Assembly: GCA_016722075.1 (NCBI GenBank)
Contig: JADKGW010000001.1
Coordinates: 4,092,001 to 4,156,000 of the forward strand
Direction of reading: 5' to 3'
DNA from: Candidatus Kouleothrix ribensis
Lineage (GTDB): Bacteria; Chloroflexota; Chloroflexia; Chloroflexales; Roseiflexaceae
Length of the DNA: 64,000 bases
Shown here in pieces: positions 1 to 7,926 of the stretch (positions are counted from its first letter, which is position 1; every line of letters begins with the position of its first letter). The notes under the pieces were generated by a model. That model saw nothing but the letters and a program-made list of their open reading frames with translations. It was not told the origin of the DNA and did not search any database. Made by a program: the position numbers and the translations under genes.

Positions 1-941
1 AGCCCATAGCCCTCGAGGATCGTCACGTTATACTTCTGATTGAAGGCATGCATCACCTCGACCGGCATAGCCGAGCCGCCCGAGCAGCAGCGCCGCAGCG
101 CCGAAAGGTCGTAGCTATCGGCGCCGGGGAAGTGCAACAGGTAGAAGTACATGGTCGGCACGCCTGCGAAGTAGGTCACTCGATCGCGCACCAGCACCTC
201 GAGCGCTTTCTGTGGCTCGAAGCGTGGCAGCATGGTAATCGTGCCGCCGGCATAGATCAGCGCATTCATCACGCATGTCTGCCCAAACGAGTGGAACAGT
301 GGCAGCACCGCCAGGCCAACCTCGTCGGGGCCGACCCGTAAAATTTTCTCGGCGCCGAGGTATGCGTTGAACAGCATGTTCAGGTGGCTCAGCTCGGCAC
401 CCTTCGGGCGCCCGGTGGTGCCGCTGGTATACAGAATGACCGCCGTGTCGTCGGGCATGGTCGGCACAGTGTCAAAGGTTGGCGGTGTGTCAACCATCAG
501 CGCGCCTAGCGGCAGCGCGCCGGCCGGCAGCTCGGCCTGGCTGCCGGGCGCCTGCGCGACGATCAGGTTGCGGCAGCCGCTCGCCTGCTTAGCGCCCTCG
601 GCCGCCTCGCCTAGAAACCCTTCCCATACGATCAGCGCCACTGCATCGCTATCGTCGAGATGATAGGCAACCTCGTGACGCTTGAACAGCACATTCAGCG
701 GAACCACCGTGGCGCCGAGCTTCAAGATCGCGTAGTAGCACATCACGAAGTGCGGCGTGTTCGGCAGCATCAGCGCTACCTTGTCGCCCGCCCGCACGCC
801 CAACTTCACCAGCCCGTTCGCAATCTTGTTCGCGGCTCCGTTGAGCTCGGCGTAACGTAGCTTGGTGTCGTCGAGCATCACCGCAACTTTCGCAGGGGTG
901 CGGCGCGCACTGATCTCGAGCAGCATGGCCAAATTCAGCAT
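1..941 (-). CDS. Acyl-CoA ligase, AMP-binding family (3' part outside window)
   Basis: This is the N-terminal ~313 residues of an adenylate-forming acyl-CoA synthetase, which activates a fatty or other carboxylic acid to acyl-AMP and then to the CoA thioester in the cytoplasm. The frame begins MLNLAMLLEIS. It carries the P-loop-like AMP-binding motif YTSGTTGRPKG at residues 171-181, and later FHSFGQT and an EGYG motif at the window edge, both typical of the family. The ATG at 939-941 follows AAAGGAG with about 7 nt spacing. The C-terminal lid domain lies outside the window. Whether the substrate is a long-chain fatty acid cannot be decided from this part. The neighbour at 1362 is divergent and unrelated. 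Confidence 0.88.
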   Translation of the reverse strand, partial: MLNLAMLLEISARRTPAKVAVMLDDTKLRYAELNGAANKIANGLVKLGVRAGDKVALMLPNTPHFVMCYYAILKLGATVVPLNVLFKRHEVAYHLDDSDAVALIVWEGFLGEAAEGAKQASGCRNLIVAQAPGSQAELPAGALPLGALMVDTPPTFDTVPTMPDDTAVILYTSGTTGRPKGAELSHLNMLFNAYLGAEKILRVGPDEVGLAVLPLFHSFGQTCVMNALIYAGGTITMLPRFEPQKALEVLVRDRVTYFAGVPTMYFYLLHFPGADSYDLSALRRCCSGGSAMPVEVMHAFNQKYNVTILEGYG

Positions 942-1196
942 CGAATGGCTCCTTTCGGTGGTGGCTATGCGTATGGATTCCGCTCACAGGGGGTATCAGA
1001 GATTATAGGGGAGGTGCTTTTGAAAGTCAATCATTCGTTGCGGCGCCAGGCCCACCGCGATTAACAAACATTTAATCGTATCGCATCCGCCGCGCCGCCG
1101 GCTGAGGCGCGCCCGGCTGCGTACCAATCAGCAATAACCCGCAGTCCATGCCTGGCGCGCCGGGTATACGCCCCAGCCGATTCACGAAGATGTCAT

Positions 1197-1225
1197 TTGA
1201 ATTTGGCCTGGCCGATCGCTATACT
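1197..1225 (+). promoter_or_regulatory. Predicted sigma-70 promoter for the secreted protein at 1362
   Basis: TTGAAT (1197-1202), a 17-bp spacer, then TATACT (1220-1225). It sits in a 420-bp gap between divergent genes and leaves a leader of about 130 nt before the ATG at 1362. I see no other gene in this gap. Confidence 0.5.
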
Positions 1226-1361
1226 AAACCGAGAACTCCGCATCTCAAACGGCACCGTGCGCTTAGATTGCCCAATGCTGATCGATTTTGAGCAAGCATG
1301 TCGTGGGGGGGATCGGGCCAAACAATTCTGTTGATCGAGAAAATTGCCAAAGGAGCGATGC

Positions 1362-2837
1362 ATGCGATTTCGTGCGATGGTTTTATTTGCAGCTGTTGTA
1401 TTCGTCCTGACGATCACCACCATGTTTCAGGCGGCGCTGCCCGCACCCATAACGAATGCGGCCACCTCGCCGTTCGGCTATCTCGACGACAACCTGCCCT
1501 ACTTCTATAACCCTAGCTCGGCCACCAAATCGCTTGTGCAAACCCCCACCGGCGAGAAGCCTCAGAGCAAGCTATGGTTTAACGACGGCCGCTGGTGGGG
1601 CAGCATTTTCAATAAGGCCGCCGGCAACTACCACATCTACTGGCTGAACCTTGTCACCCAGCGCTGGGCCGACACCGGCACGGTTCTTGATACGCGCGCG
1701 CAGACCAAGGCCGACTGCCTATGGGATGGCACGCACCTGTATGTGGCCTCGGGCGGTGGCGCCGATCCGATCGCCGGCAATGGCACGTCGGCCCCACTGC
1801 CGGGCTACCTGTATCGCTACAGCTACAACACCACCACCAAACAGTACACCAAAGACGCCGGCCCGGTGCTGATTCGCAATGGCGGCGCCGAGACGCTGGT
1901 GATCGACAAAGATACTACCGGCCGGCTCTGGATCACCTACACCCAGAACGGCAAGGTGTACGTCAACCACAGCCGCAGCTCCGATATCGATTGGGATGCC
2001 ACTGCCGCGATCGTTGTGCCGACACCCGACCCGAAATGGACGAGCGTCTCGCCCGATGATATTTCGACGCTGGTGGCGTTCGACACGAAGATCGGCATCC
2101 TCTGGAGCAACGAAAGCCCTGGCCAGCTGAGCGGCTCGAGCGATACGGCCTTTTACTTCGCCTACCACGTCGATAGCCAGCCCGATACCAGCTGGACCAG
2201 CGGGCCGATCTTTCACCAGCCCAGCGTCGCCGACGATCATCTGAACATCAAGGCGCTCCAGTCCGACCCGGCCGGCAACCTGTATGCCATGGTCAAGACA
2301 TCGTTCAACAGCGCCGGCACGCCACAGCTGGTGCTGCTGGTGGGCAAGAAGATCAATGGCAGCTATAACTGGAGCTGGTACACCGAGAGCATCCGCGAAG
2401 AAGGCCAGACCCGCCCGCTGCTGGTGATCGACACCAGCCATCGCACTCTGTACGTGTTCACATCGACCGAGGGCGGCGGCAGTATTTACTACAAGTCCAC
2501 CAGTATGGACAATATCAAGTTCCCAACTGGCGCCGACACGGCCCGTACCTTTATGAGCAAGCCCGGCTACGCGATCAACGATGTCACCAGCACCAAGCAG
2601 ACGGCCAATAGCGCGAGTGGGATCGTGGTGCTGGCCAGCCACGACAACGAGTCGAGCGTCGATAGCACCGTGGCCGACTTTTATTTCCACAATTACATCG
2701 ACCTGAACACCAGTGGGGCTACCCTCACGCCAACCGCCTCGCGCGTGCCTACCGCGACGCTGGTGCCCACCGCAACACCGACGCTCGGGCCAGTCAATAC
2801 AAACCGCCAGGTGTTCGTGCCGGTCAGCCAGAACTAA
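1362..2837 (+). CDS. Secreted protein with Thr/Pro stalk and short C-terminal tail
   Basis: A 491-residue exported protein of unrecognised family. The start MRFRAMVLFAAVV is a basic n-region followed by a hydrophobic core, a clear Sec signal peptide. I chose this ATG because AAAGGAG lies 6 nt upstream; the in-frame TTG at 1344 has no such site. The body is rich in Trp, Tyr, Asp and Gly blades (for example YYKSTS and TLYVFTS), so a beta-propeller of sialidase/BNR type is possible, but no catalytic motif is evident. The C-terminus has a PTATLVPTATPT low-complexity stalk and ends VFVPVSQN, a tail like that of the protein at 10367. It is probably cell-surface or extracellular. Confidence 0.75.
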   Translation: MRFRAMVLFAAVVFVLTITTMFQAALPAPITNAATSPFGYLDDNLPYFYNPSSATKSLVQTPTGEKPQSKLWFNDGRWWGSIFNKAAGNYHIYWLNLVTQRWADTGTVLDTRAQTKADCLWDGTHLYVASGGGADPIAGNGTSAPLPGYLYRYSYNTTTKQYTKDAGPVLIRNGGAETLVIDKDTTGRLWITYTQNGKVYVNHSRSSDIDWDATAAIVVPTPDPKWTSVSPDDISTLVAFDTKIGILWSNESPGQLSGSSDTAFYFAYHVDSQPDTSWTSGPIFHQPSVADDHLNIKALQSDPAGNLYAMVKTSFNSAGTPQLVLLVGKKINGSYNWSWYTESIREEGQTRPLLVIDTSHRTLYVFTSTEGGGSIYYKSTSMDNIKFPTGADTARTFMSKPGYAINDVTSTKQTANSASGIVVLASHDNESSVDSTVADFYFHNYIDLNTSGATLTPTASRVPTATLVPTATPTLGPVNTNRQVFVPVSQN

Positions 2838-2863
2838 GCCTTTCTCAGAGCCTGTTTGAAGCA

Positions 2864-2900
2864 GCAGAGGCTGGAGCAACAAAATCGCTCCAGCCTCTGC
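2864..2900. terminator. Hairpin downstream of 1362-2837 gene
   Basis: A perfect 14-bp stem (GCAGAGGCTGGAGC and its complement) with a 9-nt loop begins 27 nt after the stop codon. There is no T-run, so intrinsic termination is uncertain. Confidence 0.5.
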
Positions 2901-2974
2901 GTGTGTTGGCCGGCAGCGGCTAAGCGCGCTGCGCAGGCCTGTACCCCGCGCCGCCCCCGCTCAGGCACAGCGTT

Positions 2975-3141
2975 GTTGCCCAGCACGCCGGGCTGCGTGG
3001 ATACCCCGCCCCCATACCCACTTCCCTGGCAAGGGAAGGAGTGAGCATGTGGCGTTCCAATGCGGCGGCTCTGCCGCCGCATTGGAACGCCAAAAAGGAT
3101 ACCCCCCGCTCCCAGGTTAGGAGCAGGGGGCATGGATGCAG
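2975..3141 (+). repeat. Three-hairpin dispersed repeat, copy A
   Basis: This element centres on a perfect 19-bp stem with a 3-nt loop (3051-3069 and 3073-3091, GGCGTTCCAATGCG core). It is flanked by smaller CCCTGGCAAGGG and GCTCC/GGAGC hairpins and by GCTGCGTGGATACCCC and GGATACCCCCC blocks. The same order of blocks recurs inverted at 30727-30892. It has no coding capacity. Confidence 0.75.
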
Positions 3142-3226
3142 GCGCATGGCGCCCTGATACCGCGTACAAACTACCCCAGCGTCGCCCGCATCCCACCTGT
3201 ACGGGCCGGGCGACGCCAACCGGCAG

Positions 3227-3967
3227 CTACTTAATCACAACCGCCGACTGCGAGACCCAGCCGTCGATCTGGCCGGCGCGAATATGCAGGCGGCCCTTAT
3301 GCACCTCGAAGGCCAGCACCGGCGTGTTGCGCAGCAGTGTCTTGATCGGCGTGTCGCTGGTCGATGTCTCGTACACCTGGGTGCGGCTCGCGGCGATCAC
3401 ACCCTTGCGCGGCAGCGGCGTCGCCGTCGGCACGGCCGTCGCTGTTGGCGCTGCCGTGGGCAGCGGCGTGAGCGTGGGCAGCGGCGTGAGCGTGGGCAGC
3501 AATGTCGCGGTTGGCACGGGGGTGCCTGGCAATGCCGCGATCTTGATGCGCGCGAACGATAGCTGATCGATCGCCTGGCGCAGCGTTGTGCCAACCTCCT
3601 TCGCGGCCATCAGGTTCTGGTAGCCGCCAATCGACAGCTTCATGGCCTCGAGGCTCTCGCCATGGGCCTGCTGCGCGCACGCCGGCGGCTGCACAGCCGC
3701 AAGCTCGTTGGCCAACCGCTGCAGCGCATCGATCGGCCCCTGTAGCTCGGTGGCCTTGGCCCGCCCGGCGACGATCACCTCATCGCCCCAGCGATCGATT
3801 ACGTTGTCGTACTTGGCGCGATACGCCTGGAGATCTGCAGCCGAGCAGGGGTCGTTCGAGCTGGCGGCCGCCGTTGCAGCGGCAGGCAGGGTGGCGGGCG
3901 GAGTGCTGACGGCAGGTGTGCCGCAGGCGGCTAACAGTAGGATGAACACAAGCATGGATCGACGCAT
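3227..3967 (-). CDS. Lipoprotein with C-terminal SH3-like domain
   Basis: A 246-residue predicted lipoprotein. The start MRRSMLVFILLLAACGT is a short signal peptide with a lipobox (LLAAC) at residues 11-15, so Cys15 would be lipidated and the protein membrane-anchored outside the cell. A helical segment follows, then a long PTATPLPTLTPLPT low-complexity stalk. The last ~60 residues (SRTQVYETSTSDTPIK to WVSQSAVVIK) look like a bacterial SH3-type fold, which often binds peptidoglycan or mediates surface contact. The specific role is unknown. The GAGAGGGGGC upstream serves as ribosome binding site. Confidence 0.75.
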   Translation of the reverse strand: MRRSMLVFILLLAACGTPAVSTPPATLPAAATAAASSNDPCSAADLQAYRAKYDNVIDRWGDEVIVAGRAKATELQGPIDALQRLANELAAVQPPACAQQAHGESLEAMKLSIGGYQNLMAAKEVGTTLRQAIDQLSFARIKIAALPGTPVPTATLLPTLTPLPTLTPLPTAAPTATAVPTATPLPRKGVIAASRTQVYETSTSDTPIKTLLRNTPVLAFEVHKGRLHIRAGQIDGWVSQSAVVIK

Positions 3968-4144
3968 GAATGCCCCCTCTCATTTGAAAAGACCATTTGA
4001 ATGCGAATAAAGCTTCTTTCCTCGGATCACTCGCACAACGCCCATGGCACTGTGGCTGCTTGTGAGCGTGGGTTACACGCTCTGCGCGAAGCACCACAAA
4101 GCAGTACCGCGCTGCCGTTTGCAAACGCCAACCGCACCGGCCCA

Positions 4145-4957
4145 TCAGTAATGCGATAAGCTCCCATCGACTCGCGCAATGTTGATCGCCAGATGGCAGG
4201 CCAGCAGCCCGGCCGGCAGTAACACGAGTGTCAGCGCGCACAGCACCAGCAGCTCGCCGCCGAGCTGGGCGAACCCCTCGCCAAGTAGTAGCGAGCGCCG
4301 CAGCAGCTCGAGCGAGTGGGTCAAGGGCAGCGCCTGGCCCAGCAGCCGCAGCCAGCTTGGCAGCACGCCAACCGGGTAGTACACGCCGCTCAGCAGCAGC
4401 GAGCTTACGCGCAGCGCCCAGCCAAGCGGATCGCCGCGTTTCATCAGAATAATCACGCTCGCCGCGAACAGCCCAAGCGCGTTGAAGCTCACCACACTCA
4501 CCAGCAGCGCCAGCAGTGCGAAGGGCAGATTGGCCCGGCCATAATCCATCCCCAAGAAGATACCGACAACGATATAGACTAGGACTCGCAATGTTGCAAA
4601 AACGTAACTCCACAGCGACGACGAGAACAGCGTGGACAGCAGCCGCGTCGGGCTCAGCAGCATCAGCTCAAGCGTGCCGGTGGTCTGGCCCTCGCGCACG
4701 CTCTCGCCGATCGCGCCCATGCCGATCGACATATACTCGCTGAAGGCTACACCGAGGATCACAAACGCAAAGTAGCTGCCGCCGTACGCGCTCAGGTAGG
4801 GCGCGGCGGTGCTACTGAACACGTTCGCGATGAAGTAGTAGATCGCCACGTTCAGCACCGCGCTGCTCACCCGGAACAGAAAGCCCAGCTTGTAGCTCAC
4901 ATCGAGCCTGTAGTCGCGCACGAGGAAGGCCCACGGCACCCGCAGATAGTTGATCAT
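4145..4957 (-). CDS. ABC-2 type transporter permease
   Basis: A 270-residue integral membrane protein with about six hydrophobic segments. It has the ABC-2 layout, with a conserved EGQTTGTLELMLLSPT stretch in the first cytoplasmic part and SGVYYPVGVLPSWLR before the last helices. It pairs with the ATPase encoded just upstream: its ATG (4955-4957) overlaps that gene's TGA in an ATGA arrangement, so translation is probably coupled. Together they form a cytoplasmic-membrane exporter. The substrate (drug, lipid or polysaccharide) cannot be read from sequence. The gene opens MINYLRVPW; longer in-frame extensions only shadow the ATPase gene. Confidence 0.88.
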   Translation of the reverse strand: MINYLRVPWAFLVRDYRLDVSYKLGFLFRVSSAVLNVAIYYFIANVFSSTAAPYLSAYGGSYFAFVILGVAFSEYMSIGMGAIGESVREGQTTGTLELMLLSPTRLLSTLFSSSLWSYVFATLRVLVYIVVGIFLGMDYGRANLPFALLALLVSVVSFNALGLFAASVIILMKRGDPLGWALRVSSLLLSGVYYPVGVLPSWLRLLGQALPLTHSLELLRRSLLLGEGFAQLGGELLVLCALTLVLLPAGLLACHLAINIARVDGSLSHY

Positions 4958-5979
4958 GCGCGCACCTCCTCGGCCGGCGCCGGCGGCTGGCTCAGCGTGT
5001 GCAGGTAGATCTCCTCGAGCGTCACCTGGCGCGTCACGAACTGGTGAATATCGGCACCACTCTCGACCACCTCGCGCAGCACGGCCGCCAGCACTGGCCC
5101 CTCTTCGGCCAGGGTCAGCGCGAGCAGGTGGCCGGCCTCGTCGCGGGCGGCTGCGACATCGAGAATGCCCGGCAGGCGGCGCAGGCTGCCCGGCAGCTCG
5201 GGCTGCATATGGCGCAGGCGTAGCTCGCAGCGTGTGCCGTAGCGCAGGCCCTGGCGCAGCTGCGCAATCGTGCCCTGCGCGACGATCCGGCCCGACTGGA
5301 TCAGCGCCAGGCGGTCGCACAGCTCTTCGGCCTCGGCCATCGAGTGGGTAGCCAGGATGACGGTGCAGCCCAGCTCGCCAATGATATACTCGGCCACGAA
5401 CCGGCGCATGGCCTGCGCCGAGATCGGGTCGAGCGAGCGAGTCGGCTCGTCCATGAACAACACCTGCGGGCTATTCAGCAGGCCGCGCGCAATCGCCAGC
5501 TTCTGGCGCATTCCGCTCGAGTAGGTGCGAAACGGCCGGTCGCCATGGTCGGCCATACCCACGCGCCGCAACAGCTCGTCGATGCGCTGCCGGGCCAGCG
5601 CGCCGGGCACATGGTAGAGCGCCGCGAAGAACTCGAGGTTCTGGCGACCAGTCAGCCGCCAGTAGAACGAACGCTCTTCGCCGCTCACCAGGCCAATCCG
5701 CTCGCGCACCTGGCGGGCCTGCCGCACGACATCGTAGCTGGCCACATGGGCCTGGCCGGCGCTCGGGATCAGCGCGGTGCAGAGCATCTTGATCAGCGTG
5801 GTTTTCCCAGCGCCGTTCTGGCCCAGCAGCCCAAACAGCTCACCGCGGGCGATCTCGAGCGACACCTGGTCAACCGCCAGATGATCGGCTTTGCGCCAGG
5901 GGTAGAGCACCAGGTCGCGGTAGGTGTGGAGCTTACGAAAGCGCTTGGTCAGCGCGTGCGCTTCAATCGCGGGCTGCAT
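4954..5979 (-). CDS. ABC transporter ATP-binding protein (ABC-2 exporter)
   Basis: A 341-residue ATPase that powers the permease at 4145. It shows Walker A GQNGAGKT, the ABC signature YSSGMRQK, Walker B VLFMDEPT, and the H-loop histidine in ATHSMAEAEELCDR. The insert HTYRDLVLYPWRK near residues 18-30 before the first strand is typical of NatA/DrrA-like exporters. The last ~100 residues form the accessory C-terminal domain of this group. The gene begins 350 bp from the RiPP-like cluster and is followed by its permease with a 4-nt overlap. It could export the peptide made by that neighbour cluster, but a substrate link is conjecture. Confidence 0.9.
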   Translation of the reverse strand: MQPAIEAHALTKRFRKLHTYRDLVLYPWRKADHLAVDQVSLEIARGELFGLLGQNGAGKTTLIKMLCTALIPSAGQAHVASYDVVRQARQVRERIGLVSGEERSFYWRLTGRQNLEFFAALYHVPGALARQRIDELLRRVGMADHGDRPFRTYSSGMRQKLAIARGLLNSPQVLFMDEPTRSLDPISAQAMRRFVAEYIIGELGCTVILATHSMAEAEELCDRLALIQSGRIVAQGTIAQLRQGLRYGTRCELRLRHMQPELPGSLRRLPGILDVAAARDEAGHLLALTLAEEGPVLAAVLREVVESGADIHQFVTRQVTLEEIYLHTLSQPPAPAEEVRA

Positions 5980-6145
5980 TCATTTCGTACTTTCGCTGCG
6001 TAAGGCAGGCTTTAACCCTTGCGGTTTGTGCATTACGGTTGGGCGGTATTATATTGCATATAGCCATCCGATCGAATTCATACAGTTGAACTGGACTGTT
6101 CTTGATCACGAGGATTGCTGGATGGCCGCTGGTTTGAGCGCGATA

Positions 6146-6179
6146 GTGTAAGGGGCAGCTTTGCAGCTGCCCCTTACAC
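6146..6179. terminator. Strong hairpin after the precursor-like peptide gene
   Basis: A perfect 15-bp stem (GTGTAAGGGGCAGCT and its complement) closes on a TTGC tetraloop, 50 nt past the stop codon of the 33-residue peptide. It probably ends the minus-strand cluster or protects its mRNA 3' end. No U-run follows. The rest of 5980-6229 shows only a TATAAT-like box on the minus strand near 6047 that may serve the ABC genes. Confidence 0.6.
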
Positions 6180-6229
6180 CAAGGACCCGTGCATTATGAA
6201 CTGAGTCATAGGCACGTCGCGGGTAGGAT

Positions 6230-6331
6230 CTAGCTGCCGGGGCCACCACCGTACAGAACGCAAACGGCGGCTTCCTCCACCAACTCTTCCTCGGTATAGG
6301 TCGCGAGGACCTCGGGGCGCTCATACTGCAT
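6230..6331 (-). CDS. Putative RiPP precursor peptide, 33 residues
   Basis: A 33-residue peptide. The leader-like part begins MQYERPEVLATYTEEEL, with Tyr3-x-x-Pro6 followed by a hydrophobic residue. This resembles the YxxP leader motif bound by PqqD-type recognition domains in lasso and related peptides. The end is Cys24, VLY, then GGGPGS with C-terminal Ser33. The ATG (6329-6331) is 7 nt after a perfect AAGGAGGT (6339-6346) that overlaps the 3' end of the S26 peptidase gene, so the two are translationally coupled and only 5 nt apart. The peptide is last in a minus-strand cluster holding a PqqD-like protein, an HprK-like kinase, a nucleotidyltransferase and a peptidase. The precursor role is inferred from motif and context. 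Alternatives are a small regulator or a chance ORF, made unlikely by the ribosome binding site and position. Confidence 0.72.
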   Translation of the reverse strand: MQYERPEVLATYTEEELVEEAAVCVLYGGGPGS

Positions 6332-6336
6332 GCGGT

Positions 6337-6927
6337 TCACCTCCTTCCATTCGAGAGTGGGCTATAAGAGTATGCCGCCCAGGGTAAGGGTGCAAACAAT
6401 ATGCGGGCGACGACCCGCGCAAGCGGCGGAACAGCGCGGAGCACCATTCGCCGCAGAGGGTCCGGTAACCAGGCTGCGCTACGGCGGGCCAGGTTGGCGC
6501 CACGCCCATGCAGCCGCGAGGCGGTAGCGATCAGCCGGGCCGGCGTACCGCTACAACCAAAGCTCGAGACGACGCCATCGCGGCCCTGGCGCAGTGCGCG
6601 CACGATGCCGATCACATCGCCGGCCGGCACGCGCGGGTCGCAGAAGGGTTCGGCATCGCCCTTCGGGATCACGATCGTCTGGCCGTTACGCCCGCGCCGC
6701 GCAACCACGCGGTGGGCCACCAGCATATCGCCAAATGGGAACAGAATAATATCGCCGCGGTTGATGTCGGTGGCGCCGAACTCAACCTGCAGCCACGTAT
6801 CGGGGCCGATCAGCGGGCGCATACTGGTGCCGCGTGGTGCGATCCAGGCCGTAATACGGCGCCGCCGGTAGTCTTCGAACGTCGCCCGGCGCGCGTGGTG
6901 CTGCCATTTCCGCTCGAGATCAATCAT
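6337..6927 (-). CDS. S24/S26-family serine peptidase of the RiPP-like cluster
   Basis: A 196-residue protein with the Ser-Lys dyad layout of S26/S24 peptidases: Ser35 in RGTSMRPLI, an NRGDIILFPFG strand (56-66), LVAHRVV (69-75) and Lys89 in IPKGDAEPF. Unlike signal peptidase I it has no clear N-terminal membrane anchor, although the C-terminal end (VARILFAPLPWAAYSY) is hydrophobic and might associate with the membrane. Its ATG overlaps the stop of the kinase gene (ATGA, 6924-6927), and the peptide gene follows after 5 nt. It is a plausible leader peptidase for that peptide. Similar peptidases accompany PqqD/HprK-like gene sets elsewhere. The substrate is inferred only from position. Confidence 0.78.
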   Translation of the reverse strand: MIDLERKWQHHARRATFEDYRRRRITAWIAPRGTSMRPLIGPDTWLQVEFGATDINRGDIILFPFGDMLVAHRVVARRGRNGQTIVIPKGDAEPFCDPRVPAGDVIGIVRALRQGRDGVVSSFGCSGTPARLIATASRLHGRGANLARRSAAWLPDPLRRMVLRAVPPLARVVARILFAPLPWAAYSYSPLSNGRR

Positions 6928-7835
6928 AGGTCGGCCTCCAGCCAGCGCGCAATGCAATCGGTGGTGGCGTCGAGCGCGCCCACCCGCAGCCGGGCGCAGC
7001 GCACCCCACCGAGCAGGTGCCCGATCCGTTCGAGGCCATCGGCAAAGCCAAGCGAAGCTGCCCAGGTGCCACGCAGCAGCGCAATTGCGGCCAGCGCCGC
7101 CGGCACCGGCGTGATCGCCGGCTCGGCCTGGGGCTGCGGTGCGCCCTCGAGCAGCAGCACATTGCGCAGCGGCGCCGCCGCCGCCAGGCAGCCAGGGAAG
7201 GCCTGCGCGAGATCGGCGGGCGTGAGCGTCCACTCGATCCCACCGCCCAGGCGCACCTGCGGCCGCTCGCGCACGAAGCTCAGCTCGGGGATCAGCTCGG
7301 GCGTGCCTGGGCGAATATGCACACTGCGACGATACGGTACAATACGTTGCGTACCAGGCTCGGCCACGGCAAACTCGTCGGAGAGCAGGCCAAACCCGCG
7401 CCGCAGTAGCCCGAGCACCAGCGTAGTTTTGCCCTGGCCGCTGCGCCCGGCGATGATCAGCGCGGCGCCCCGATAGACACTCGCGCCGGCGTGGATCGCG
7501 TAGATGCCGCGCGCGTGCAGCTCGGCCAGCACGCCATGCACGATCCGGTCGAGCAGATCGAGCGTGGCGGCGTGCTCATCGGGCCACTCGCGGCGGTAGC
7601 CCCGCGAGTCGATCACACTATACGCGCCGCCCGCGCCACGCTCGAGCGCAGCGCTGAATGCCGGGGTAGCCACCGCCTGCCGGAACGCGGCGTAGGTCTC
7701 GTCGACGCGCTCAAATGCGGTAGCGCTGTGCGAGGCCACCTGGATCGGCACGCCAAGCACCACATAGCCAGCACACCATGCGCTGTGCAGCGCCGGCTCG
7801 GGCGCACTATCGATTTGCTCGGATGCAGTTGCCAT
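6924..7835 (-). CDS. HPr kinase-like protein (HprK-related) of the RiPP-like cluster
   Basis: A 303-residue protein with the C-terminal HPr-kinase fold: HAGAS around residue 115, the P-loop GRSGQGKT (130-137) and LLSDEFAV (150-157), whose acidic residues bind metal in the family. The N-terminal HprK regulatory domain is replaced by an unrelated ~100-residue region. No HPr or PTS gene is nearby, so sugar-PTS control is unlikely. HprK homologues in lasso-peptide clusters (the paeninodin type) phosphorylate the precursor's C-terminal serine, and the peptide encoded here ends in Ser. The gene ends in an ATGA overlap with the peptidase and begins 91 nt after the PqqD-like gene. Confidence 0.8.
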   Translation of the reverse strand: MATASEQIDSAPEPALHSAWCAGYVVLGVPIQVASHSATAFERVDETYAAFRQAVATPAFSAALERGAGGAYSVIDSRGYRREWPDEHAATLDLLDRIVHGVLAELHARGIYAIHAGASVYRGAALIIAGRSGQGKTTLVLGLLRRGFGLLSDEFAVAEPGTQRIVPYRRSVHIRPGTPELIPELSFVRERPQVRLGGGIEWTLTPADLAQAFPGCLAAAAPLRNVLLLEGAPQPQAEPAITPVPAALAAIALLRGTWAASLGFADGLERIGHLLGGVRCARLRVGALDATTDCIARWLEADL

Positions 7836-7926
7836 GGATCACTAATGGGTTGAAGCGCCGGCACACACGCGGCAGGCGCAAGCAGCTGGCCGCTTGCCTG
7901 CACCGGCGTGCTTCGGCCGATGTGAA

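Noticed and set aside
1719..2882. A 387-codon minus-strand frame opposite the secreted protein gene
   Set aside because: Shadow of a high-GC gene; His/Arg-rich sequence without motifs, while the plus strand has a signal peptide and ribosome binding site.
6924..7835. True HPr kinase/phosphorylase controlling a PTS
   Set aside because: The N-terminal HprK domain is missing and there is no ptsH or PTS gene; the neighbours are peptide-handling genes.
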